Shown one piece after another: positions 1 to 5,777 of a DNA stretch of 6,947 nt (its first letter is position 1; every line of letters starts with the position of its first letter). Made by a program: the position numbers and the translations under genes. The notes under the pieces were generated by a model. The model was not told where the DNA came from, searched no databases, and worked only from the letters and a program-made list of their open reading frames with translations. The stretch comes from Brevundimonas sp. UBA5936 (GTDB lineage: Bacteria > Pseudomonadota > Alphaproteobacteria > Caulobacterales > Caulobacteraceae): the NCBI GenBank assembly GCA_002430835.1, contig DJDA01000059.1, positions 444 to 7,390 on the forward strand, written 5' to 3'.

Positions 1-1
1 C

Positions 2-772
2 GGCTCGATCGACCGGGTCAAGGAAGTCGTCCAGGCCGCCCGCGACCACGGTTGCTCCATGCGCATCGGCGTCAACGCCGGCTCGCTGGAGAAGGAGCTG
101 CTGGAGAAGTACGGCGAGCCTTGCCCCGATGCGATGGTCGAAAGCGCCCTGAACCACGCCCGCATCCTTCAGGATCTGGACTTCCACGAGTTCAAGATCT
201 CGGTGAAGGCGTCCGACCCTTTCCTGACGGTGGCCGCCTATCAGCAACTGGCCGACGCCATCGACTGCCCCCTGCACCTGGGCGTGACCGAGGCGGGGCC
301 GCTGCGCACCGGCACCATCAAGTCGGCCATCGGCATGGGCAATATGCTGTGGTCGGGCATCGGCGACACCATCCGCGTCTCGCTGGCCGCCGATCCGGTC
401 GAAGAGATCAAGGTCGGCTTCGACATCCTGAAGTCCCTGGGTCTGCGTCACCGGGGAGTGAACATCATCGCCTGCCCGTCCTGCGCCCGCCAGGGCTTCA
501 ACGTCATCGAGACGGTGGCGATCCTGGAAGAGAAGCTGGCCCACGTCTCGACCGCCATGTCGCTGTCGATCATCGGCTGCGTGGTCAACGGGCCGGGCGA
601 GGCCCTCTATACCGACATCGGCTTCACCGGCGGCGGCAAGGGGGCGGGCATGGTCTATCTGAACGGCAAGATCGCTCACAAACAGGCCAACGACGGCATG
701 ATCGACGAGATCGTCGCCCAGGTCGAAGCCAAGGCCGCCGAGCTGGACGCCGCCCGCAACGCGGCCGAATAG
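2..772 (+). CDS. ispG: 4-hydroxy-3-methylbut-2-en-1-yl diphosphate synthase (IspG/GcpE), 5'-truncated by window edge
   Basis: This is the penultimate enzyme of the MEP isoprenoid pathway, a cytosolic [4Fe-4S] enzyme that converts the cyclic diphosphate MEcPP to HMBPP. The reading frame is already open at base 2, before the first ATG at 59, so the gene enters from outside the window. About 256 residues are visible, roughly the last two thirds of a family member. RIGVNAGSLE (from 59) is a hallmark of the TIM-barrel domain. The C-terminal cluster domain carries CPSC (Cys codons at 473 and 482) and GCVVNGPGE (Cys codon at 578, Glu codon at 599). These three Cys and one Glu are the family's cluster ligands, so the visible part looks intact and functional. 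The C-terminal tail is Ala-rich. The next gene starts 25 bp downstream, which suggests read-through. Identification is near certain. The start and promoter are not visible. Confidence 0.97.
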   Translation, partial: GSIDRVKEVVQAARDHGCSMRIGVNAGSLEKELLEKYGEPCPDAMVESALNHARILQDLDFHEFKISVKASDPFLTVAAYQQLADAIDCPLHLGVTEAGPLRTGTIKSAIGMGNMLWSGIGDTIRVSLAADPVEEIKVGFDILKSLGLRHRGVNIIACPSCARQGFNVIETVAILEEKLAHVSTAMSLSIIGCVVNGPGEALYTDIGFTGGGKGAGMVYLNGKIAHKQANDGMIDEIVAQVEAKAAELDAARNAAE

Positions 773-797
773 TCGGGCGAAACGAGGGGGAGAGACG

Positions 798-1061
798 ATG
801 CTGAAACACGCGATCCTGGCGGCGGCTCTGTTGGCGGGCGCCGCCTGTGCGCCGGCGCCTGAGGCCGAGCCGTCGTCTCGGGCCGTCGGCATGGCCAATC
901 CCGCCTCGGTCAACTGTCAGCGCGAGGGCGGCAAGTCGGAAATCCGTCGCGACGCCCAGGGCGGCGAATACGGCGTCTGCGTCTTCGAAGACGGCCGCCA
1001 GTGCGAGGAATGGGCCCTGTTCCGCGACAAGCGCTGCGTGGCCCCCAAGGCGGCCGAGTGA
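798..1061 (+). CDS. Small exported DUF333-domain protein (putative lipoprotein)
   Basis: This is an 87-aa protein of unknown role. Family members are sometimes labelled 'hemolysin' without good evidence. Residues 1-16 form a signal-like stretch: Lys3, then a hydrophobic Ala/Leu core ending at GAAC. Cys17 could be a lipidated residue, but Gly rather than Leu/Val/Ile stands at -3, so the lipobox is poor and cleavage by the ordinary signal peptidase is also possible. Residues 34-80 match the DUF333 pattern: NPASVNC, a GGK turn, a GGEYGVCVF segment, and DGRQCEEWALF followed by a final Cys. Cys40, Cys61, Cys69 and Cys80 could form two disulfides in the periplasm (inference). A purine-rich GAGGGGGAGAG lies just upstream of the ATG. 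It sits 25 bp after ispG and 13 bp before the GST-like gene, so it probably belongs to their transcript. Confidence 0.85.
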   Translation: MLKHAILAAALLAGAACAPAPEAEPSSRAVGMANPASVNCQREGGKSEIRRDAQGGEYGVCVFEDGRQCEEWALFRDKRCVAPKAAE

Positions 1062-1074
1062 AGACGGCTGAACA

Positions 1075-1671
1075 ATGAAACTCTACATCACCACCCCCTC
1101 GCCCTTCGCGCGCAAGGTTCGCATCGTCGCCCGTGAAAAGGGCCTGGCCGACCGGATCGAGGAGATCGCCGTCGATCCTTACGGCAATGCGCCGGAACTG
1201 CTGTCGAGCAATCCTGTGGTGCAGGTTCCGACCCTGATCGCCGAGGACGGCCTGCCGCTGACCGACAGCCCGGTCATCGCCGAATATCTGGACGCGCTCG
1301 GCGCCGGGCCGCGTCTGCTGCCGACCGAGGGGCTTGAGCGCCTGCGGGTCAAGCGACTGGAGACGCTGGGCTGCGGCGCGCTGGAGATGGGCGTCAAACT
1401 GGTGCTGGAGAAGCGTCGGCCGGAACAGGAACGCTCGCCGTCGTGGGTCGAACGTTGGACCGTCAACATGGGCCGCGCCCTCGATGCGCTGGAGGCCGCC
1501 GCCCCGGACGCCGAGGCGCTGGACATGGGCGTGCTGACGGCGGGGATCGCCGTCACCTGGATCAGCTTCCGCCATCCGGACTACGACTGGAAGACGGGCC
1601 GCCCGAACCTGGTCGCCCTGCAGGCGGCGTTGGAGCAACGTCCCAGCTTCGTCGACACCTTCCCGCGCTAG
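1075..1671 (+). CDS. Glutathione S-transferase family protein
   Basis: This 198-aa cytosolic protein has the two-domain GST layout. The N-terminal thioredoxin-like domain (about residues 1-75) begins MKLYITTPSPFARKVRI. It carries Ser9 at the usual position of the activating residue near the first helix, the conserved cis-proline in QVPTL (Pro52), and LTDSPVIAEYL (Asp64-Ser65), which is the glutathione gamma-glutamyl contact site (ESxAI in most members). The C-terminal domain (about 85-198) is helical. Overall it resembles the bacterial YibF-like or general GST group rather than a class with a known substrate. Either conjugation or a reductase-type role is possible. The ribosome binding site is weak, and the start lies 13 bp after the DUF333 stop, so translation may depend partly on read-through from upstream. 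The stop lies 3 bp from the stop of the converging permease gene. Confidence 0.92.
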   Translation: MKLYITTPSPFARKVRIVAREKGLADRIEEIAVDPYGNAPELLSSNPVVQVPTLIAEDGLPLTDSPVIAEYLDALGAGPRLLPTEGLERLRVKRLETLGCGALEMGVKLVLEKRRPEQERSPSWVERWTVNMGRALDALEAAAPDAEALDMGVLTAGIAVTWISFRHPDYDWKTGRPNLVALQAALEQRPSFVDTFPR

Positions 1672-1674
1672 GCG

Positions 1675-2454
1675 TCAGCGGATCAGTCCCGCCAACTGGG
1701 CGCCCTGGAAGGCGGCCAGGATCAGCAGCAGGAAGCCGACCGCATAGGTCAGAACCTTGCGCGGGATCTTCTTGACGATCAGTCCGGCGAAAGGGGCGGC
1801 GATCAGGCCGCCGACCACCAGGCCGCCGACGGCCGCCGCGTGGTTCTTCAGCGCGCCGGCCTCTTCCCAGTGCCCGCTGACCAGAGCCCAGACGAAGGTC
1901 GCCGAGACCGCTACGGTCAGGAAGAACTCGGCCGTGTTCACCGTACCGATGGCCTTGCGCGGCTCATGTCCGGCGCCGACCATGGTCGAGGAGACCGTCG
2001 GCCCCCAGCCGCCTCCGCCGACGGCGTCCAGAAAGCCGCCGACCAGTCCCAACGGCGCCGTGACCCAGGCGGGCAGGTGGCGCGGACGGATGTCATGGCC
2101 GGCGCGCCACAGGATCCATACGCCGACCAGCGCCAGATAGCCGACGACGAACGGCTTGATGGTCGAGGCCTCAAGCCCGGTCAGAACATAGGCGCCCAGC
2201 ACCCCGCCGATGACGCCCGCGATGGCGAGCGGCAGCAGCAGCCGCCACTCGACGTTCTTGTGCCAGGCGTGGCTGCCGGCCGAGGCGGCGGTGGTGAAGA
2301 CCTCGGCGGCGTGGACGCTGGCCGAGGCCGTGGCCGGGGGCACGCCCAGCGCCAGCAGCACGGAGGAGGAGATGACGCCGTAGGCCATGCCCAGGGCGCC
2401 GTCGACAGCCTGTGCCAGGACGCCGACCAGAAGGAACAGGAAGAAGGTGTCCAT
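1675..2454 (-). CDS. TauE/SafE-family membrane permease (putative sulfite/organosulfonate exporter)
   Basis: This 259-aa inner-membrane protein has about eight hydrophobic segments and a clear internal duplication, as expected for TauE/SafE (DUF81) carriers. The first half has AQAVDGALGMAYG (residues 14-26) and HAAEVFTTAASAGSHAW (48-64). The second half repeats the pattern with FLDAVGGGGWG (141-151) and NTAEFFLTVAVSATFVW (163-179). The conserved Glu in each half (Glu51 and Glu166 by this alignment) is the obvious candidate for transport. The family is linked to export of sulfite, sulfoacetate or related anions, but most members have no proven substrate, and no sulfur-metabolism gene is visible here. 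The start is supported by GAGG 7 nt upstream of the ATG. It lies 88 bp downstream of the response regulator on the same strand, so co-transcription is possible. Confidence 0.9.
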   Translation of the reverse strand: MDTFFLFLLVGVLAQAVDGALGMAYGVISSSVLLALGVPPATASASVHAAEVFTTAASAGSHAWHKNVEWRLLLPLAIAGVIGGVLGAYVLTGLEASTIKPFVVGYLALVGVWILWRAGHDIRPRHLPAWVTAPLGLVGGFLDAVGGGGWGPTVSSTMVGAGHEPRKAIGTVNTAEFFLTVAVSATFVWALVSGHWEEAGALKNHAAAVGGLVVGGLIAAPFAGLIVKKIPRKVLTYAVGFLLLILAAFQGAQLAGLIR

Positions 2455-2504
2455 TCAGCGCCTCGGGCGGGTGGGGTTGAGGACCATCAGGCGCAGGTCG
2501 CGAC

Positions 2505-2541
2505 CCGCCTGGCAATGGCCGTCATATCGGATGTCAGGCGG
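2505..2541 (-). terminator. Possible stem-loop between response regulator and permease genes
   Basis: Two 7-bp arms, CCGCCTG (2505-2511) and CAGGCGG (2535-2541), are perfect inverted repeats around a 23-nt loop. They lie immediately after the response-regulator stop codon on the minus strand. No T-tract follows on the minus strand, so this is not a standard intrinsic terminator. It might be a weak attenuator, an mRNA 3'-end element, or chance in GC-rich DNA. The rest of the 88-bp gap shows only the GAGG ribosome binding site of the permease gene. Confidence 0.2.
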
Positions 2542-2542
2542 A

Positions 2543-3151
2543 CTATAGCCGGGCGATGGCGTCCAGCACGTCGCGGCCGGTGTAGGGCTTGATCACCATG
2601 GCGGCGGCCAGTTCGGCGTTGTGCGCCGCCGCCGTCACGTCGCCGGACAGGAAGATGACTGGCACGCCCCAGCGCGATTTCAGATTGCGCGCCAGGTCCA
2701 CGCCCGTCGCCTCGCCCGACAGATTGATGTCCAGCAGGGCCAGATCGATGGGATGCAGGGCGGTCGCCGCCTCGGCCGCCTCGGCGCTGTGGAAGGGGCC
2801 GACCACGCGGTGTCCGGCGGCGTCCAGGGCTTCGGTCAGATGGGCGGCGGCGTCGGCGTCGTCCTCAACCAGAAGCACGGTCTTGGGCTCGACCTCGATT
2901 GGACTCGGGACGGTCTGCGGCGGCGCCTGCCGCACCAGGACGGCGCGGACGTAAGGCCACAGTTCAGCGGCGGGGCGTTCGGCGTCCAGGTCGAAAATCT
3001 TGGCCAGGGCCTTCAATTCCTTCTCGGCGTCCGGGCTCACGGGGGCGCCGCCAGCAGTCAGCAGGCCGTCGTAGAGCGCGCACAGGCGCGCGACGTCGGC
3101 GCCTGGCGCAGGGCCCGTCGAGGCCCCATCCAGGGGCTTTTCATGGGTCAT
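2543..3151 (-). CDS. Response regulator with C-terminal receiver domain and uncharacterised N-terminal extension
   Basis: This is a 202-aa signalling protein. Residues 91-202 form a complete receiver domain. VLLVEDD supplies the acidic pair (Glu96/Asp97/Asp98), LALLDINL contains the phospho-acceptor Asp141, VPVIFLSGD contains Ser169, and VIKPY contains Lys188. All residues needed for phosphorylation and switching are present. No output domain follows. Residues 1-90 are instead an N-terminal extension: a disordered Pro/Gly/Ala start, then helical segments around 18-33 and 40-75 containing the motif ELWPYVRAVL. I do not recognise this part. PhyR, the alphaproteobacterial general-stress regulator, also has a C-terminal receiver, but its sigma-like domain is longer and I see no similarity here. 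No histidine kinase gene is adjacent, so it is an orphan in this window. The start has GGAGA about 6 nt upstream of the ATG. It diverges from prfA and may be co-transcribed with the permease gene. Confidence 0.88.
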   Translation of the reverse strand: MTHEKPLDGASTGPAPGADVARLCALYDGLLTAGGAPVSPDAEKELKALAKIFDLDAERPAAELWPYVRAVLVRQAPPQTVPSPIEVEPKTVLLVEDDADAAAHLTEALDAAGHRVVGPFHSAEAAEAATALHPIDLALLDINLSGEATGVDLARNLKSRWGVPVIFLSGDVTAAAHNAELAAAMVIKPYTGRDVLDAIARL

Positions 3152-3227
3152 GCCCTGTCTCCAATTTTGTTTCAGCCCCGTGGAGCTAGGGGTTTTGCAG
3201 GTGCGAAGAAACCGGCCTGACGGGCTT

Positions 3228-3254
3228 GTGACGGCTGTTCACGATTGCTCCATG
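3228..3254 (+). promoter_or_regulatory. Candidate prfA promoter (Caulobacter housekeeping-sigma type)
   Basis: GTGACGG (3228-3234) matches 6 of 7 positions of the -35 consensus TTGaCgS. After 12 nt, GCTCCATG (3247-3254) matches 6 of 8 positions of GCtANAWC, counting the N. The spacing is within the allowed 10-14 nt. Transcription would start near 3261, giving a leader of about 80 nt that contains the 18-bp palindrome. The consensus is from memory and the match is imperfect. An overlapping E. coli-like reading (TTCACG at 3238, TGTAGA at 3261) is weaker. Confidence 0.35.
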
Positions 3255-3277
3255 AGCGCGTGTAGAGGCGTTTTTAT

Positions 3278-3295
3278 CGACACGGCGCCGTGTCG
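3278..3295. repeat. 18-bp perfect palindrome upstream of prfA
   Basis: CGACACGGCGCCGTGTCG reads identically on both strands. In RNA it would fold as a 7-bp stem (CGACACG/CGTGTCG) with a GCGC loop. A run of five T lies upstream (3271-3275) and none downstream, so it does not look like a terminator for either strand. It sits 43 bp before the prfA start and 126 bp before the response-regulator start. It could be an operator or a leader hairpin. Confidence 0.5.
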
Positions 3296-3326
3296 CGGGT
3301 AAGGCTCCGCGCTCGATTTTCTCAGC

Positions 3327-3331
3327 AAGGA
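3327..3331 (+). promoter_or_regulatory. Ribosome binding site fixing the TTG start of prfA
   Basis: AAGGA lies 7 nt before TTG at 3339. The same frame has a TAA stop at 3300-3302 and no ATG or GTG between it and the TTG. This leaves TTG as the only start that keeps the conserved N-terminus. Confidence 0.8.
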
Positions 3332-3338
3332 CACGCCG

Positions 3339-4406
3339 TTGCGACTGCCTCAGGCCCGGCTCGATCAGGTGCTCGACCGCTTCCATCAGGTGGAGGCGCG
3401 CATGGGCGCGGCCACCGACGGCGCCGAGATCGTGCGCCTGTCGAAAGAGCACGCCGAGCTCAAGCCGGTGGCCGACGCGGTGCAGGCCCTGGCCCGTGCC
3501 CGCGCCGAGGCCGACGACCTCAAGGCCATGGCGGCCGATCCGGAAATGGCCGCCCTGGCCGCCGACGAACTGGACGCCCTGACCGAGCGCCTGCCGGGCC
3601 TGGAGCGCGAGGTCGCCCTGCTGCTGGCCCCGCGCGACGCCGATGAAAACGCCTCGGCCGTGCTGGAAGTGCGCGCGGGCACCGGCGGCGACGAGGCGGC
3701 GCTGTTCGCGGGCGATCTGTTCCGCATGTATTCGCGCTACGCCTCCACGCGCGGCTGGCGGGTCGAGATCGACAGCGCCGCCGAGGGCGACGCCGGCGGC
3801 TTCAAGGAAATCATCGCCACCGTCAGCGGCGAGGGCGTCTTCGGCCGTCTCAAGTTCGAGAGCGGCGTCCACCGCGTCCAGCGCGTGCCCACGACCGAGG
3901 CGGGCGGCCGCATCCACACCTCGGCGGCCACGGTCGCCGTCCTGCCCGAGGTCGAGGACGTCGAGATCGAGATTCTCGACAAGGACATCCGCATCGACAC
4001 CTACCGCTCGTCGGGCGCGGGCGGCCAGCACGTCAACAAGACGGACTCGGCGGTGCGCATCACCCACCTGCCGACCGGCATCGTCGCCACCTCCTCGGAA
4101 AAGTCGCAGCATGTGAACCGCGACAAGGCGATGAAGAACCTGCGCGTGCGCCTCTACGACATGCAGCGCCAGGCCAAGGACGCCGCCCGCTCGGACGCGC
4201 GCAAGTCGCAGGTCGGCTCGGGCGATCGCTCCGAGCGCATTCGCACCTACAACTTCCCGCAAGGGCGGGTGACGGATCACCGCATCGGCCTGACCCTGCA
4301 CAGCCTGCCGCAGATTCTCGAGGGCGACCTCGACCCCATGCTCAACGCCCTGATCGCCGAGGACCAGGCCGCCCGCCTGGCCGATCTGGAAGCTGAACTG
4401 GGCTGA
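3339..4406 (+). CDS. prfA: Peptide chain release factor 1 (RF1)
   Basis: This cytosolic translation factor recognises UAA and UAG in the ribosomal A site and triggers peptide release. The product is 355 aa, close to the usual RF1 length of about 360. Residues 1-100 form the N-terminal helical domain. The stop-codon-reading tripeptide is Pro184-Thr-Thr in HRVQRVPTTE, matching the RF1 PxT pattern rather than the SPF of RF2, and it is followed by GGRIHTSAATVAVLPE. The catalytic GGQ loop is at 228-230 (SGAGGQHVNKTDSAVRITH). RSERIRTYNFPQGRVTDHRIG (about 303-323) is the conserved C-terminal segment. The start is TTG with AAGGA 7 nt upstream, and an in-frame stop 36 bp upstream excludes longer forms. 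The gene that methylates the GGQ glutamine, prmC, often follows prfA but is absent here. The next gene is rmuC. Confidence 0.98.
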   Translation: MRLPQARLDQVLDRFHQVEARMGAATDGAEIVRLSKEHAELKPVADAVQALARARAEADDLKAMAADPEMAALAADELDALTERLPGLEREVALLLAPRDADENASAVLEVRAGTGGDEAALFAGDLFRMYSRYASTRGWRVEIDSAAEGDAGGFKEIIATVSGEGVFGRLKFESGVHRVQRVPTTEAGGRIHTSAATVAVLPEVEDVEIEILDKDIRIDTYRSSGAGGQHVNKTDSAVRITHLPTGIVATSSEKSQHVNRDKAMKNLRVRLYDMQRQAKDAARSDARKSQVGSGDRSERIRTYNFPQGRVTDHRIGLTLHSLPQILEGDLDPMLNALIAEDQAARLADLEAELG

Positions 4407-4422
4407 GGTGGCGCAGGCGCGT

Positions 4423-4437
4423 CCGCGTCTGACGCGG
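4423..4437 (+). terminator. GC-rich hairpin after prfA, possible weak terminator
   Basis: CCGCGTC and GACGCGG are perfect inverted arms around a single T, so in RNA this folds as a CCGCG/CGCGG stem with a TCTGA loop. It begins 17 nt after the prfA stop. The T-stretch is short and offset (TTT at 4444-4446, then AAT), so termination is probably partial. The rest of the 72-bp gap holds the rmuC ribosome binding sites. Confidence 0.4.
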
Positions 4438-4467
4438 CCCGCCTTTAATCTGGCTCCGACTCCCGCT

Positions 4468-4477
4468 AGGAACGGAG
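4468..4477 (+). promoter_or_regulatory. Two overlapping ribosome binding sites for rmuC
   Basis: AGGA (4468-4471) lies 7 nt before the ATG at 4479. GGAG (4474-4477) lies 7 nt before a second in-frame ATG at 4485. Either start is well served. They differ by two residues (Met-Asn). Confidence 0.5.
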
Positions 4478-4478
4478 C

Positions 4479-5693
4479 ATGAACATGCTGGAACTCGTCC
4501 TCTTGGTCTTTGTCGCGGTCGCCGCGGCGGGCTTCCTGTGGGCCTATATGGGCTGGCAGAAGACGCGCGGCGCGCTGGACGCCGCCGATGCGCGGCTGGC
4601 GCTGATGGAGGAAAGCCGGGACTCCATGGCCGAGTTCCTCAAGGCTCAGGCGTCGCAGTCGGCCGAGGCGGTGGCGACCAAGCTGGTCGCTCGCGCCACC
4701 GAGACCTTTCAGGCTCAGGACCGCGTCGCGCGCGAGCGGATGGAGGCCCAGCTCAAGCCGGTGTCCGAAACCCTGGCCAAGTTTCAGCAGCACGTCACGG
4801 CTTTGGAAAAGGCGCGCGCCGACGAAACCGGCGGCCTGAAGGAGCAACTCAATCTGCTGATGGCCGCCTCCACCGCCACCCGCGATGAGGCGCGCCGCCT
4901 GACCGAGGCGCTGAAGGGCAACACCGGCCGTCGCGGCCGCTGGGGCGAACAGACCTGCCGCAATGTGCTGGAAGCCGCAGGCATGGCCGGCCGCTTCGAC
5001 TTCGAGGAACAGAATTCCTCGGCCACCGATGAAGGCCGCCAGCAGCGCCCGGACTTCATCGTCAAACTGCCGGGCGGCGGCATGTTCGTCATCGACGCCA
5101 AGGTGTCCCTGGCCTTCGCCGACGAGGCGGACGGCGACGAGGAAGCCCAGGCCCGCGCCATGTCCCTGCGCACCGCCGCCAGCATGAAGACCCATGTGCG
5201 CCAGCTGTCGTCCAAGGCCTATCAGGACCAGTTCAAGCCCAGCCCCGACTTCGTCGCCATGTTCGTGCCGGGCGACGCCTTCCTGGCCGCCGCCCTGGAC
5301 CACGAGCCGGACCTGATGACCACGGCCATGGCCTCGCGCGTGGTCATTGTCACGCCCACCACCCTGTTCGCCCTGTGCAAGGCTGTCGCCTACGGCTGGC
5401 GCGCCGAAGAGCAGGCCCGCAACGCCGAGGACGTCGCCAAGCTGGGCAAGGAGCTCTACAAGCGCCTGTCGGTCATGGGCGGCCACGCCGCCTCGGTCGG
5501 CAAGGCGCTGGACGCGGCGGTTTCCCGCTACAACCAGTTCGTCGGCTCGCTGGAAAGCCAGGTCATGGTCTCGGCCCGCCGCTTCGAGGATCTGAAGGTC
5601 GATCACGAGGGCAAGGAACTGCCCGAACTGAATGCGGTCGAGCAGTCGCCCCGCGCCCTCAGCCGCCCGGAGCTGCTGAACGCCCCGGAGTGA
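4479..5693 (+). CDS. rmuC: DNA recombination protein RmuC homologue
   Basis: This is a 404-aa RmuC-family protein. E. coli rmuC affects recombination at inverted repeats, and family members limit DNA inversion and, in some reports, degrade foreign DNA. The biochemical activity is poorly defined. Residues 4-24 are a hydrophobic membrane anchor, with the rest expected in the cytoplasm. Residues 27-150 are Ala/Glu/Lys-rich and likely coiled coil. From about 150 the PD-(D/E)XK-like nuclease domain begins with GRRGRWGEQTCRNVLEAAGM. The signature PD at 191-192 (QRPDFIVKLPGGG) and DAK at 206-208 (FVIDAKVSL) are intact, so the catalytic core looks complete. Further family motifs are FVPGDAFLAAAL and VIVTPTTLFALCKAVAYGWR. 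The C-terminal tail is short and polar. It follows prfA by 72 bp across a hairpin, so it may be partly co-transcribed. The usual neighbours of rmuC elsewhere are not present. Confidence 0.95.
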   Translation: MNMLELVLLVFVAVAAAGFLWAYMGWQKTRGALDAADARLALMEESRDSMAEFLKAQASQSAEAVATKLVARATETFQAQDRVARERMEAQLKPVSETLAKFQQHVTALEKARADETGGLKEQLNLLMAASTATRDEARRLTEALKGNTGRRGRWGEQTCRNVLEAAGMAGRFDFEEQNSSATDEGRQQRPDFIVKLPGGGMFVIDAKVSLAFADEADGDEEAQARAMSLRTAASMKTHVRQLSSKAYQDQFKPSPDFVAMFVPGDAFLAAALDHEPDLMTTAMASRVVIVTPTTLFALCKAVAYGWRAEEQARNAEDVAKLGKELYKRLSVMGGHAASVGKALDAAVSRYNQFVGSLESQVMVSARRFEDLKVDHEGKELPELNAVEQSPRALSRPELLNAPE

Positions 5694-5707
5694 CGGCGAG
5701 ATGTGAC

Positions 5708-5752
5708 AAACATGCTTGACGCCCTGCGGTCGGGCTGTAAAACTTGCTTGTC
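5708..5752. repeat. Pair of 13-bp direct repeats overlapping the promoter (candidate operator)
   Basis: AAACATGCTTGAC (5708-5720) and AAACTTGCTTGTC (5740-5752) agree at 11 of 13 positions and are offset by exactly 32 bp, about three DNA turns. The first covers part of the -35 element and the second covers the end of the -10 and the expected transcript start. The first copy also lies in an imperfect palindrome, GACAAACATGCTTGAC (5705-5720). This layout suits repression, most simply by the XRE protein encoded at 6666, which is inference. Confidence 0.5.
5716..5741 (+). promoter_or_regulatory. Promoter of the membrane-protein/XRE operon
   Basis: TTGACGC (5716-5722) fits the -35 consensus TTGaCgS fully. 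After 11 nt, GCTGTAAA (5734-5741) matches 6 of 8 positions of GCtANAWC, counting the N. Spacing is within the 10-14 nt range for the Caulobacter housekeeping sigma factor. The transcript would start near 5748, about 30 nt before the ATG at 5778. The local AT content is higher than in the flanking genes. Confidence 0.55.
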
Positions 5753-5777
5753 AAATCAGTTTACGCGCGGCGAGCCT

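Noticed and set aside
910..1638. 242-codon minus-strand open frame opposite the DUF333 and GST-like genes
   Set aside because: It is Arg/Gly/Gln-rich low-complexity translation without domain features, opposite two recognisable genes.
2543..3151. Assignment of the response regulator as PhyR
   Set aside because: The domain order is similar, but the N-terminal part is only about 90 residues and lacks visible sigma region 2/4 features. No anti-sigma or EcfG gene is adjacent.
3174..3196. AGCCCC/GGGGTT stem followed by TTTT, terminator-like on the plus strand
   Set aside because: The stem has only four G-C pairs plus a wobble and an A-T pair, around a 9-nt loop. No plus-strand gene ends here, so it has nothing obvious to terminate.
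3226..3244. CRP-like dyad TTGTGA...TCACGA
   Set aside because: The half-sites are separated by 7 nt rather than 6 and the second arm is imperfect. It overlaps the proposed -35 and is not enough to propose a CRP/FNR site.
3186..5606. 806-codon open frame on the minus strand opposite prfA and rmuC
   Set aside because: It is an antisense shadow. Its codons align exactly with the sense codons of both genes, which happen to share a frame. A stop would need sense TTA, CTA or TCA codons, which are rare in high-GC genes. The product is His/Gly/Arg/Ala-rich with no recognisable domain, while prfA and rmuC are unmistakable.
5703..5777. Upstream GTG (5703) extension of the first small membrane protein
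   Set aside because: It would place a -35/-10 pair and both operator-like repeats inside the coding region and add 25 polar residues before the first helix. The ATG at 5778 is more natural.
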